From positions 278,120 through 342,119 of the forward strand of contig JAYMGJ010000098.1 in assembly GCA_037178675.1 (NCBI GenBank): 64,000 bases of DNA. The letters run 5' to 3'. Below the pieces are notes generated by a model. That model worked only from the letters and a program-made list of their open reading frames with translations, searched no databases and was not told the origin of the DNA. This document shows, piece after piece, positions 1-11,054 of this stretch (position 1 is the first letter of the stretch; the number at the start of each line of letters is the position of its first letter). A program made the position numbers and the translations under genes. This DNA comes from Scleroderma bovista. Its lineage: Eukaryota; Basidiomycota; Agaricomycetes; Boletales; Sclerodermataceae.

Positions 1-926
1 ACAATGACTCTGTTGTTATCATCGACGGACTCACCAAGGTCAGTTCCATTACCGTGGAAATTACAGTAATCCGATCTATTGCACAGAACTGGCGGCTGCC
101 TGGTTGGCGTGTATGTTGGGTGATCGGGCCGAAGAACTTGATAACCGCCCTTTCTCAGTCTGGTTGGTTTCCCCAACCACTCGTCATACGTTGAGCTAAC
201 CAGGCCTTAGGTTCGTTCTTGGATGGTGGAGCTAATCACCCGTACGTTAGTCGACAAGTCTTAGTTCTCATCTGAGCATCCTTTCTTGCTAGCTTGCAGC
301 TTGCTGCGATCCCCCTTTTAGACCCCGCCCGCGTTGCAGTTGAGAAGGTATTTCTCGATGGGTTTGTTGCTACATCTTTACCTACTGGACCTCTTCTGTG
401 CAGCTCGCTCTCCAAAGGCACTTCAAGACGAAACGCGATCACGTTCTGAAGCGTTTGCGGGAGATTCACCTTGACGTGGACATCCCACCTCAAGCTACTT
501 TCTATATATGGCTTAATCTAGAGAAGCTTCCCCCTCCCTTGAACAACGGTTTGGTGTGTCTTTCTATTATTACACTGGGTACATAGCATGTGAACTCAAA
601 GCTGGTGTAGACATTCTTCGAAGAGCTTCTCAAAGAAAAGACTATCGTTATACCTGGCATCTTCTTCGATATCAATCCTGCTCATCGAAGGAATTTGTTT
701 GCTTCTCCCTGTCACCACTTCGTCCGCCTGTCATTCGGACCTCCCTTGGAGGAGCTTGATAGAGGTCAGTATGGTGTTTTTGGTTCCCACGGGCCCAGTT
801 CACACAGCTGTTGCAGGTCTCGATGCCATTGAGAAGGTTGTCAAAACAGCCCGGAAAGAAGGCACAAAGAAATTCGGCCACAACTATAGGAAGAGCATGG
901 ATAGCGGCACCGGTGATCAAATTTGA
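1..926 (+). CDS. PLP-dependent aminotransferase, class I/II (5' truncated by window)
   Basis: This is the C-terminal part of a fold-type I pyridoxal-phosphate aminotransferase; the 5' end lies outside the window. The first exon reads VVIIDGLTK. Its lysine fits the Schiff-base lysine of the family, and the next exon continues NWRLPGWRVCWVIGPKNL. Further exons carry GSFLDGGANHP, a stretch beginning LALQRHFKTKRDHVLKRLRE, and then IVIPGIFFDINPAHRR with FVRLSFGPPLEEL, the usual small-domain C-terminus with its conserved substrate-carboxylate arginine. The last exon gives LDAIEKVVKTARKEG and ends at a TGA at 924-926. Introns are short GT-AG introns. The amino-acid substrate cannot be told from this part; the sequence vaguely recalls ACC-synthase-like or kynurenine/aromatic transaminases. 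The gene converges on the next one, whose stop is 62 bp away. Confidence 0.85.
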
Positions 927-987
927 GTATGGTACAAACGCAGTGATTTTGCAAATGTAGAATAGTGTCAATGTACCAAGATTAGTA

Positions 988-3577
988 TTACAGTGAAGGA
1001 TCAAACGCCGCAAATGCCTTCTTGAAGCCTTCTGCATCTGCCTTGTCTTCCTCTTCAGTCAACATACATGCTTTCCAGTCAAGCCTTTCTGGCATATTCA
1101 AAAGGGCTACTAAAACTTGTCTGACGAAAGATGTGAGGTAATGCACAGGGATATACACTGCCGCACACCTACCTCCCAAACTGAACACTAAATGGGATGT
1201 GGTTTTTCATCAGATGGACCATCTTTCGACCATCCGGTAGGTCAACACGGAAGTAACTTCGTTGGCCCCCACTGCAGACTACCAATGCACCTTCCACGTC
1301 GGGCTCGAAATCGATACCATGTGTGCGACCTTCATTTACGAAGCAATCTTCGATTTTGTCTTCCAGATGAGCCGGAATAGGAACGGCCTGAACGTGGGCA
1401 TGTCCGCCTTTTGAACTTAATCGCCCAACTTCGAAGAATACAGCTGCAGCGCCATGCTGGGCAAAGAAATTTCTCAGGGCTGCTTTGTACCTAAGTTCAC
1501 CAGTCAGCTGGACAATCACCGGGGACAAGTAAGCATACTTCTCCGTCTCTTCAATGATAGGCGGCGCAGTGTCTGGGGGAATGGTTGTATAGGTGGGCTG
1601 ATGGGAGATGGGGACGATTAAGACATGGCCACCCCCGGGGACAAGGAATTTATCGCTGCGTGTAGAAGCCGACTGTGTAGGGATGATTTGTCCTTTAGGT
1701 AGAGTCACATAACATTCGGTGCCAATGGAGACAATGAGGTGTTTTCTGTGAACAATAAGAAGACCGACACAAGTGGGTATCAACGAAACGCACGCCAAAT
1801 TGGGATTTGACAGACAAAACCAGCACTCATCCGCTGGAAAGTGAGTTAGACACAATAAAAAATCTGCACGATAACGTACGTCCGATTTCCTTAGGAGGCT
1901 TTTTTCTACTTCTTTCACCACGAGAGAAAGAATTCCTCTCGTTCGGTACCGGACAGTCCTCGATGTAATGCAGCTCACTTCCACAAGCCCGACATACATA
2001 TCCCTCTCTTGGCTTGCGCCCGCCAGTGTCCCCGACAGCGTTTTTGGTAGGACAGTCACGGACAAGGTGTCCCGGAACATTGCAAATCCTGCATATGTAA
2101 CCCTCTGGCGGTTTTGTTCTTTCAGGGCACTCGTTGATGAAGTGCTGGGAAACACGTGAAAAGATGGCCTTGAGTCATTGAAGCCATGGGGTTCACCTCT
2201 CTTGATTTGCAGCGCTTGCATTCGTATCCAGGCGGTGGTTTGCCTGTTTCATTATTTGGCCCATCTGCAATATCCACGATCAACGACAGTTATCAAAAAA
2301 AGGGATTCTGTGCCCTGCCTGTCTTCGGACGCTTCCCAGCGTGTTCGACATTTCCCCAAAGAAAGTTTGGACCCTCTGATTGACCAAGGGGTCGTTTGTG
2401 CACGCGGGACGCAGGCTCTGTGAAGGGGTTCACGGTAATGTTGGATGGTTGATTGGCGGGTGGCGCGGATGGAACGATGCTGAATGCATAGAACCACTGA
2501 GAGAACATGAACAACTAAACGCCAAAAAAGAAGTGATACGACCCACCCTCTCCCTCTTTCCTGCCCCCTGCTCACCTCCGAACGCCCCCAGGCTGACAAA
2601 TCGGGTTACCCTGCCACCTTCATCCACCCACGTAAATGGTTCTCGTTCCCAAAACCTAGGTGGATGACCACCTCCGCCCGCGAAATGGTATCGTGGCCGT
2701 AGTTTCTGGATTACGCCATCCAGGGGAGGTGACCCGGAGGACGCAAATTCTGGAGAAGGGAGAGAGACAGAGCTGTGTAATGCAATCGAGACAGGCCAGT
2801 CATGTGTAATGAGGATGTCCACAAGTTGCGAAGATAATGCCGTGTCGCGAATGGAAGCAAGGGAACTATAATTCTGGCCCTTGGAATCCGCCGGTGACTT
2901 GGAGAGTGTGTTGGATAGCAAGCGCTCTACTGTGTGGGTCGTATAGAATGGCGAAGCAAACCCCTGCTAAACGCGTTAGTTGTGCAAGGGATGGATCTGA
3001 AGCTACGCACTGGAGCTGTTTCTGAGGAGTCATATATTCCTGGGTTGTGGATGCCACCCAGACACGCTATCCGAAGGCCGTGAGCGGTTGTGATCAAACC
3101 AGACTTGTCTGACAGTCGTTGTTAAGGGGTTGATACCCGGAGCTGCAAATATTACTCACTCAGAAGAAAAACATCCTTGCAAAGTTCACCACCCGTTTGT
3201 GCATACTTTTCAATAACGGGTTCTGGTAGGGGGCTTGCGCCCTGCATAATGTAGCACTTTACGGGTGCTAGATGGTGAGTCAAAATGACGTTCGGGAAAG
3301 TAGCATAACAGTATACCTGGTATAGCTCCGTCGAGTAGATCGGTTAATTCATCCTTGGTAGCACTGTCTGCACCAGCAGCTTGCAGCGGACCAAAGAAAT
3401 CGCCGACGCACAACACGCAATCGAACTTGCCGTGTTTTGCATCTATAGATTTTATCTTGTTAAAGAGCTCATGAAATGAACCAAACGCAGAGCCAACAGT
3501 CAGTCTAGAGATGATATAGAGTGAGCGAGACACCCTGTAGAATGGGACTTGACTTACATCTTGACGGGGGACGCCAT
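988..3577 (-). CDS. CWF19-like protein 1 / Drn1 family (debranching-enzyme-associated CwfJ protein) with three CCHC zinc knuckles
   Basis: CwfJ/CWF19L1 proteins associate with the lariat debranching enzyme and late spliceosomes; a nuclear splicing role is inferred from the family. The start at 3577 gives MASPVKI and splices to LTVGSAFGSFHELFNKI and FDCVLCVGDFFGPL, the metallophosphoesterase-like N-terminus. The middle holds LRPRYHFAG and VTRFVSLGAFGG. Three perfect CX2CX4HX4C knuckles follow (CKRCKSREHFINEC, CRICNVPGHLVRDC, CRACGSELHYIEDC). Then come the CwfJ_C_1 signature ECWFCLSNPNLAKHLIVSIG, a HIT-like GGHVLIVPISH, and the CwfJ_C_2 tail ending AFAAFDPSL. There are many short introns. A start further upstream in another frame (3593) was rejected because only the 3577 frame splices into the conserved strand. 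Two CACGTG boxes lie just upstream. It is divergent from the esterase gene. Confidence 0.9.
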
Positions 3578-3590
3578 CGAAAGTTAAGCT

Positions 3591-3603
3591 CACGTGACAC
3601 GTG
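3591..3603. promoter_or_regulatory. Tandem CACGTG (E-box / Cbf1-type) sites upstream of CWF19L1
   Basis: CACGTG occurs at 3591-3596 and again at 3598-3603, separated by one base and 14 bp upstream of the CWF19L1 start codon. On the minus strand the second box reads GTCACGTG, which fits the Cbf1 consensus RTCACRTG. Binding is inferred from sequence only. Confidence 0.5.
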
Positions 3604-3940
3604 GTTGAGGTCTCGAATGACGCTCATTATCGTCGCGCTGCTACTTATGTCTACTAGCGGTGGGCTGCCAGCTGCATTGCTTAGACTCATTCTCACCGCC
3701 CGAGTGAATAGCTGACAGGGATGTAGAGGCATCCATGCGATGCAATGAGTCCTGGACAAGTATGGCACATACAGACTGGCGCTATGGATGATCCCGCCAA
3801 CTGGACTCACTACCAGTGTGCAAAAAACATGGAGAATGATGTCCTCGACGACGGACAGGGGAGATGATATATTCGGAACAAAAAGACGACTTCCCCTGGC
3901 AGCGCCCGGCGTCGCTTGGCCGACCAAATCAGGCGCTCAG

Positions 3941-3954
3941 TGGGCGCCCATTGG
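3941..3954. promoter_or_regulatory. Palindrome TGGGCGCCCA overlapping a CCAAT box
   Basis: A 10-bp perfect palindrome at 3941-3950 runs directly into ATTGG (CCAAT on the minus strand) at 3950-3954, about 160 bp upstream of the esterase start codon. CCAAT boxes are common fungal promoter elements bound by the Hap complex. The role here is inferred. Confidence 0.35.
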
Positions 3955-4114
3955 CATTGTTCAACTTTAATACTATGGGAGTGTCCTTGTCATCCATCTT
4001 GCGTCGCACTTGTGGTGCAGCTTGTTCTCTCGCAGGGCCGAGGTTCAGTCTCTCTCCCTCTTTTTCGAACCCGCAGGGGCGCTAAGGCAGGATAATCCTG
4101 CGTGGATTATCTTC

Positions 4115-6087
4115 ATGCTTCACTCTCCAGTGTTGCTCTATCTTTGCGTGTTTTTATCCTCCGTCACGTCGCTCGTGCTGGCCACACCGGTCTTACCGCA
4201 GCATAAGGACACACGATTGTGGGGCCCCGCTGCCAATAGCTTCTGGGCCAATTATTGCCACTACCTTACGTTTCTCTGTCCACGCGGGACAATTACACAA
4301 GGGATAGCTGTACAGACACCCCTTGGTGATGCCCATGGTGTTGTCAACACACCCTCTGTGAACAGGTTCGTTGTGAAATACGCTTCTGCCCAGCGATGGC
4401 AGCCCTCCACTCTGGTTACCACCTGGCAGCTCCCGTATGTATACCCTTTGTCCGACGTTGGTGACCGGTGACCCCTCACATATAGTTACCTCTTGCAGAA
4501 ATGGTTCCTCGGACGCGTCTGCGTTGCCCCCCATGTGTCCCCAACCTTTTGTGTCCAGCTCCGCGTTTTCGGAGGATTGCTTGTCGATGATTCTTTATGT
4601 CCCAACATCCCTAACGTATCAGAGCCGCATCCCTACACTGATGTGGTAAGTCAACTACAACTGTCTTCACCTCGTTTCTTATATCTAACCGGACACATGC
4701 AGGATTCATGGCGGTTCATTCATGGTTGGCTCAGCGAGTGGTCCTGGTCTCGATGGGTCTGCTCTGGCATCTGCGACTAATTCCATCGTCGCAGTCGTTC
4801 AGTATCGCTTGGGCGCAGTAAGCCTTTGAGTGTGTCCTCATTGCACTCGTTAATGCTTTGTGTAGCTTGGCTTCATTGCCCCTAATGGTGAAACTAATCT
4901 GGGCCTCAAAGATGTCGTCAATGCGCTTCAATTCTTAGACAAGGTCCTCCCGAGTTTCGGAGGTTGTGGATCACAGATTACACTGGCAGGCCAAAGCAGC
5001 GGTGCAAATATGATCCGCGCACTCTTAGCCGTACCCTCTGCGCAGTCGCTTTTCCAGTCAGCAATCCTTCAATCTGACCCAATGGTTAGTCTCATTCCAC
5101 GTTGTGTAGTCTATCAGAGTTCATATGCATCCAGGATTACGGTTTCCTTTCTGCATCAGATCAACAACTGCTGCAGGACTATTTCGTTTCCATTTTGCCT
5201 TGCCAGGCTTCTGACAGCGCCTGTTTGAATGCGCTACCCGTCGACGAGATCGTCAACAGTATCGGTCTTAACCAGTTTTATAATGCGTGCACCATTGTTC
5301 CTGCAGCTTCACAAACAGAGCCGATGCGCGTAGTTAATGACGGCTCTTTCATAACTTCTACTCTGGATTCGACGTCGCCTTTCCCGGGAGTATCCAAAAC
5401 TGTTTTGCTCTCAACCGTCGCCAACGAAGCTGGACTCGCAGTATATGGTACCTTCACTGATCCAGTTCCGCAACCCCAGTATGAGGCCATCGTGAACAGT
5501 TCATACGGGGAAACTCGAAGCAAAGCACTTATGCACGCACAGTCCTATGCGGTCCAGGAGTCTCCTGTTTCTGACTACAGACCACAGTTGGAAGTACTGG
5601 GAACCGACTCCACGTGGCGTTGCCCGACATGGACGCTTGCTCGTAACTGGGCATCCAACGGAGGTACAGCCTACGTCGGACTGTACACAGTTGGTGCGAG
5701 TTACCCAGGAAACTCGCAAGTTCCGTTTTGCACGCAACCAGGTGTGGTTTGTCATCAGGACGACATTGAAATTGTGGTAAGTTCCACTTCTGTCTTTTTA
5801 TCCGCAAGTGGATTGGTGACTATGAGCTCTTGTAGTTTGGCACCGCTCAAAACCCTACTTCCGCCCAGTCCGCGCTGACAACTGAGATCCAGGCCCGGTA
5901 CAAGTCATTCATGTACGTCGGGGACCCAAACCCTTCTGGTGCCCCGTATCCCGAGTGGCAGGCCGCCGGAGTCTCTGACGTCAACGCTATTCTTCTTGGT
6001 AGTCCTGGAGAAGCGCCTGTCGGCGCCTGCACTCCTGATTTTTGGGGTGCCAGTGTGCAGTATGACTATCAGGTATTCAATATCTAG
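4115..6087 (+). CDS. Secreted type-B carboxylesterase/lipase
   Basis: This is an alpha/beta-hydrolase of the type-B carboxylesterase family, predicted secreted. The start at 4115 opens a hydrophobic signal peptide (MLHSPVLLYLCVFLSSVTS). Visible family landmarks are GGSFIHGSASG (oxyanion-hole region), YRLGALGFIAPN, the nucleophile elbow GQSSGAN (serine; usually GESAG), NEAG around the acidic residue, and GVVCHQDDIEIVFG carrying the catalytic histidine. The C-terminus is PSGAPYPEWQAA and ends YDYQVFNI before the stop at 6085-6087. Short introns interrupt the gene, one of them directly before FGTAQNPTSAQ. The natural substrate is unknown; fungal members act on lipids, sterol esters or plant-derived esters. 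The nucleophile elbow GQSSG departs from GESAG but keeps the Ser and the flanking glycines. Confidence 0.88.
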
Positions 6088-6406
6088 GATAGTTTGGTAA
6101 CGTATGCTATCTTAATCACCCTTCTGTGTAATCTCATTCGCACCTTGAACGCCCTTGTCTTTTTGCTACTTTCTTTGGTATACAACATATTGTAGCGGTA
6201 AGTATTAGAAGTTGTTTCCTAGTAAATCGTGTAGTTCAGATTTTTTTTACGATACCCGGATCTGTAGTAAGAATAACTTTGCAATACCCAGAATCAATCA
6301 ACTATATCTCGTAGAGTATCACAATCTAGCGGTAGTGATGTCAGAGACGTCGTCGTTGAAAATGTCGAAGTTGCGTCGTAGTTCGATTCCCGAGAAAACC
6401 TGGGAG

Positions 6407-7395
6407 TTACTCAGAATCATGCCAATTGACCTGTCTGTAGATCCTTACCGTTCCCTGTCGTTTCACTATGGCCCTGTGTTGTCGGCCTGAAGGACCACCC
6501 CGCAGCTCATCACCTTCATAAAGAAACATCTCTGCCTTGGACTCCGGATCACGATGTAGCTTGGGCTGTATAACTAACCGGCCAAAGGGCCCCTGAGACA
6601 AGCGTAATATCTTTTCTCGTTGCTCGCGCGTGCTGACATTACCTGACAGTAATGGACACAAGGTTTCGAGGAGATAATATTGGGGAGGAGGTAACTTGAT
6701 GCTTCCTTTCCGAAACTCTGCGATGGCGAGGGAAGGTCGGATGAAACGTGTCAACACAACTTCTTGTCCGCCGTCTGGAGTAGGTATTGTGTCTATGCTT
6801 TGTTCGGAGGGTGGCGTTTTCGAGGATTCTGGAAGGTATGTGATATAGAACTGAGTCCGGAAACGCCTATGCTGAATGAACACAGATAAAGCAGCGAAGG
6901 TGGTATTTCTTCACCTTGAATTTATCGGCGGGGTAATCCAAGTCGTGAAGGAATAAAGAAAAGATACATCTGCCTCGCATCCATTGCAGTGAAGAAACGT
7001 TTGGAAATCCATTTTCTGCTCATGAATTGCATATCTGGCCAGCTCCAATGTAGACCTGCTTATAGGACGGGGAGACACTGGAGATGCAATGAGCAGCCCC
7101 GTCTCTTCAAATGTTTCTCGGATAGCAGTCATTGCTAAGGATGTATCCTGATTAGCATCGAAATTCCCCCCAGGAAAGACCTTCCGGGTCGGACAGCTTA
7201 GTCCGGTACAAAGACGCAATGACGGTTTCTCACGTGTGTGCCCGCAAAAGAACGTGCCTGAGTGTTGCGTTGGACGAGTAAAACTTCGTTATGTTCATTG
7301 ACAAGAATCAAACTAGCAGATGGGCGGGGTTCGTCCGATACTATGGTGGACATCCTGGCACGCCCTGTTAGAACAGACAAGATGGCACTTGACAC
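6407..7395 (-). CDS. NUDIX hydrolase, NUDT19-like
   Basis: NUDIX enzymes cleave nucleoside diphosphates linked to another group; NUDT19-type members act on CoA and related compounds, often in peroxisomes. The start at 7395 gives MSSAILSVLTGRARM, then ASLILVNEHNEVLLVQRN and SFAGTHV. This splices (GTGAGA...AAG) into FPGGNFDANQD, followed by AIRETFEETGLL, matching the NUDIX box REUXEEXGU with the longer spacer between GG and RE that is usual in NUDT19 and related enzymes. Another exon continues RFRTQFYITYLPESS. The C-terminal part (IKLPPPQYYLLETL) is as in this subfamily. The stop is at 6407-6409. No clear C-terminal SKL-type peroxisomal signal is present (it ends HDSE), so localisation is open. 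It is divergent from UBLCP1. Confidence 0.85.
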
Positions 7396-7570
7396 AGTGG
7401 GTGGTGTCTTGTCAATCGAGATGTGGTTGAGGAGTCGAGGATTGCAGCTGCCAAGGTAAAGTCAGTGGGCCTGTACAACCTCGCGCCAGGGAGCTCGCAC
7501 CAGGGGCGAAACAGGCTGCACACCAGCGACATGGAAGCAAATTGGCCAATCGGGCTCGTCGGCAAAAGCA

Positions 7571-7576
7571 CACGTG
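7571..7576. promoter_or_regulatory. CACGTG box in the NUDIX/UBLCP1 divergent promoter
   Basis: A CACGTG lies within the 289-bp divergent promoter. On the minus strand it reads ATCACGTG, a match to RTCACRTG. It is one of several such boxes near start codons in this window. Confidence 0.4.
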
Positions 7577-7684
7577 ATCCCGGGTACTATGTAGATTCAC
7601 TGCAGCTCCTTAACCCTACGAACTTTGTGCATTGTTTAGACTCGCACACTTTCATCACCGCTTTGGCAGGCAATACCCGTTGAA

Positions 7685-9349
7685 ATGCTACTAGCAGATG
7701 CTCTCACTACTGGCACTGCCGCGGAACACGACCCATCCACGGAGGTGCGCTCATACATTGGTGTTGCCATCTGACCATACACCCCGTTGAAAAGCGGCGC
7801 GTAAACAGGTTAACAATGGTTTAAATGTGGACGAAACTTGGATACACTTATCATTTTCATGGGCCGGAAAGAGCTTCAGCCTCGACTTGGCGGAGTCAGA
7901 CAGGTATGTCTAGTCTGCTATGCGTAAATCCGCTTCTCATTTCATGGCATAACAGAGTATATGATTTGAAGGCTGCGCTTTCGACACTTACCACAGTCCC
8001 TCCGGAGAGGCAAAAGATTCTCGGACTTGTGAAGGGGAAACTTCCACCGGATGATGGCAAAATGTATAGCTGACACGTCTACCTTCGTCCTATGTAGCTG
8101 CTCATGACTTTCCGATCGTCAGCTCGGACCTCAAAATCACTCCTGGGAAGAGTTTCACCCTAATCGGAACTCCCGCCGGAGATGAGATCAAAGACCCCTC
8201 CCGCAAGTCTTCGAATAGACCCCTTGGTGGGATACTTACTTGAACCTGTTTAGAACTGGAGTCGCTACCTGACGTGGTGAATGATCTGGACATCGACGTC
8301 ACCGAAAGCCCTCAGGCAGCAGCAAGATACAAGAATGATCCAAGGAATATTCGCAAAATTCGAGAAGCAACATCGAAACTTGAAATCAACATTATCCACC
8401 CCTTGCGAGAAGGAAAGCGATTACTTGTTCTTGACCTTGACTACAGTAAGACCGTAAGTATTCGCTGGTGAATCATGGCTAATCGGAATACGCTTCCCAA
8501 AAGCGATACTGGACACTAAGCCCCTTACTTCGGGCTCTTTACCTCCTGCCGAGTGCGCCCGACCTGGTTTACACGAGTTTCTCGAAAATATATACCCGTA
8601 CTATGACATATGCATCTGGTCTGTCTCGTTTTCCAATGTCAGATAGCTCATTTACACGTTTTTATAGGTCACAAACTACCTGGGTATGGCTAGAGGCCAA
8701 ATTGGTTGAGCTTGGTATGATCGGTGCTACACGGGCATACGAGGTCATTTCAATATCAATTTATTCTGTGACCTTCATAATTTGAGCCATTTCTAGATCT
8801 CATTCGGTGACTATCCCATCACCCTTTTATGAGACGTGGAGATGACCTTCAGCTTAGTTCTTGATAAAACGTGCATGTTCACCGTGTTTTCCGAGCGTAA
8901 TGGGCAACCCTATTCACACCACGTCAAACCACTCCAGATCATTTGGAATAAGTTCCCTCAATTGTAAGTAGCTGCTTATACTATTTTGTGTGAGACTGTG
9001 AACTTGCGAGTTCTTGATGTAGTGGTGCAAGGAATACAATCCATGTAGACGATTTGGTAAGTGCAAGAGTACACTTTAAGATCCCACTACCCACTTCAAA
9101 CGCAGAGCAGAAACTTTGCCCTCAACCCTGAGGAAGGACTGAAAATTCATGCTTTCAAGCACGCCCACACAGAGCAGGCCCAAGCTGACAGAGAATTAGA
9201 GAAACTTTCACGTTACATGGTTCACATCGCATTGATGGGTGATTTCCAAACGGTCAACCATAAGGTGAGTCCCATATGTCAAACAGTGATCACAATCTGA
9301 CTTGATCCAGGACTGGAAGCGGATTCTTCGGAGCCTTCCAAGACCTTGA
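7685..9349 (+). CDS. UBLCP1: Ubiquitin-like-domain CTD phosphatase (UBLCP1 family)
   Basis: UBLCP1 is an HAD-family serine phosphatase that acts on nuclear proteasomes. The start at 7685 gives MLLADALTTG, and an intron joins to VNNGLNVDETWIHLSFSWAG, the start of the ubiquitin-like domain. Next come VYDLKAALSTLT and PPERQKILGLVKGKLPPDD. The phosphatase domain carries LLVLDLDYT, with the HAD DxDxT motif restored across an intron (GACTACA followed by CGATACTG), then GLHEFLENIYPYYDICIWSQT and HVDDLSRNFALNPEEGLKI, containing the metal-binding DD. The protein ends MGDFQTVNHKDWKRILRSLPRP. A second GTAAG donor 8 nt downstream would break the catalytic motif and the frame. The order of domains and the length fit the family. 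Confidence 0.9.
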
Positions 9350-10934
9350 CCACACCCTATGTCATACCCTATGATCTCCCAATAATCCTCGTATGCTCAT
9401 AGCATTGAGAATGGATACAGCAGTTTTTTGTATGTTGTCGATTTTTTCTGTGTTTGTACTATGTACATATTGTAATCCAGTAGACACTTCTGTACACATC
9501 CCTAGCATCCGTGCTTCAGTAGCAATTGATTCATTGTCCCCTGCCGCCCAGCCATCAAAGACAAAAAAAAAAGAATCGTGATAATACACAATACTTGACC
9601 AGGTTGACCTGAGGAATTCAGAACCTGGAGTCCTGGACAGAAAACTGTAAACCCCCTCCCCGAACAATCGAGATGGGCGACAACCAAGTCGATCGACATC
9701 TATCCGTCCCTTCTCCGAGAGAGGTGGACAGATTGCCCAGGTCCACGGTCAAGGTGGTGTCAATCTTGAAATTTTAGAACGTCAGGGCCGATGATCTGCT
9801 GACTTCGACCGAGCGTGCCATGAATGGAAGATACCATCAACCGATGGGTTTCATTGGATCATTGGAAAGGACTGTCTTGTCTGCTATATGATGCCTGTCG
9901 GAGGCGATTTCGTCGCTCTTAGTAGATATTGAGTTCTTTAGCTTCGCGGCATCAGGAACACACCACCCCATCCTTCTGACATTCCATCGCTGCATATTGA
10001 ACCAGGATAAGTCGATTTGGGGTACATCCATGGTGTTCCTGTGGTGGGGAGCAATCTGACTGGATTGCGCTATCGCCGTTATACTTTATGCCTCGGTGAT
10101 CGACCAACGAAGGTCAGTCTGTCCCAGTACTGACTCCATAGTACGAATGTAACCGTTGACACTGCGTTTTAGTTATTCGAAGCCGTGCACGAGGATATTA
10201 GGGCTCAAGAACTTGCGTGGAGAACTGCCCGATACCCAAGAATTTGCACAGGGTTGGGGGCGCGTCTCGAGCCAAAATTATCATGTCTTGCACCACCAGT
10301 GTTCGCGGTGGGCACCTACTAGTACGCAAGCAGTCTCCGCTAGTATGTACATCCGAAAGCGGTGCTGATACTAAATGGTGCAAGGACACTGTCCACGGAA
10401 TACCTCACGTTCTATCCCGCTTCATTGCGAACGCATGCTACTACTTTTCGTTACAATGTCCCCATCAGCACCAGGTCGTACAGGCGACCTGGTGATATCT
10501 GCCACCGGCTCTTATAAGTGCCTAGGCTTATTGGTGTGAATTAAATTCCCTCGGTGAATGCCAATTCGTGGGCCGTCCTACGAAGGTGCTTCATGATCCT
10601 ATTCCGCACATCACACATACCTCTTGTCCATGACAATTGCATCCTCCATCACCATCCGACTTCTAACCTGATCAAACTACTTGTCACTGACTCGAAAGTA
10701 CCAAGGGATGAAGGTGCTAGACAGCAGCCGTCAGCAGGTGGGGATACCTACAACAGTATGAAGGAGTTACTCGAATTATTTGTGACCATCGTCGGGTTGC
10801 CAATACCAAGAGGGTGCAATGTGTCTGAGGCAGTATTACACTGCCAAGCACCAGTAGTGGCTGTCAGGAAGCATCAGTGACATTGCCAGGGTATTTAGAA
10901 TTATACCATACCCGATAACAGCTGGTCCCGAGTG

Positions 10935-10956
10935 AGGCCCAGGTAAATCTGGGCCT
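10935..10956. repeat. Perfect hairpin, 8-bp stem
   Basis: AGGCCCAG, a 6-nt loop GTAAAT, then CTGGGCCT: a perfect 8-bp inverted repeat about 100 bp beyond the 3' end of the CSN8-like gene. Confidence 0.6.
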
Positions 10957-11009
10957 GCGTAATACTAATGGAGGAGAAGGCTTGCGAAAGGAGGGAAAAA
11001 ATCTTCTGT

Positions 11010-11036
11010 CTGAATGACTCTGCCAGAGCCATTCAG
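11010..11036. repeat. Near-perfect hairpin, 12-bp stem
   Basis: CTGAATGACTCT and AGAGCCATTCAG pair with a single mismatch around a 3-nt loop. It lies about 20 bp past the stop of the CSN8-like gene and could act in 3'-end formation, though nothing proves this. Confidence 0.6.
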
Positions 11037-11054
11037 TAGTTGATTGTCTAATAA

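Larger units (their letters stand above)
3578..4114. other. Divergent intergenic region between CWF19L1 and carboxylesterase genes
   Basis: This 537-bp region separates two divergently transcribed genes and should hold both promoters. It contains tandem CACGTG boxes at 3591-3603, a perfect palindrome TGGGCGCCCA at 3941-3950 and an ATTGG (inverted CCAAT) at 3950-3954. No gene is supported inside it. Confidence 0.6.
9350..11054. other. Gene-poor gap with possible decayed coding remnants and two hairpins
   Basis: No gene can be supported in this 1.7-kb stretch. Around 10020-10310 a plus-strand reading with one GT-AG intron gives a plausible fragment (GLRYRRYTLCLGDRPTK joined to LFEAVHEDIRAQELAWRTAR), but it runs into stops and matches no family I recognise. 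An open frame of 108 codons at 10554-10880 is also unrecognised. Two short hairpins lie near its end, at 10935-10956 and 11010-11036. Confidence 0.4.

Noticed and set aside
6340..6400. tRNA-like T-loop sequence GTTCGATTCC
   Set aside because: The flanking bases do not form a T-stem, and no acceptor stem, D-arm or anticodon arm could be found around it.
9393..9581. 62-codon frame with a signal-peptide-like start after UBLCP1
   Set aside because: It falls in the probable UBLCP1 3' UTR, ends in a poly-Lys from an A-run and has no relatives I recognise.
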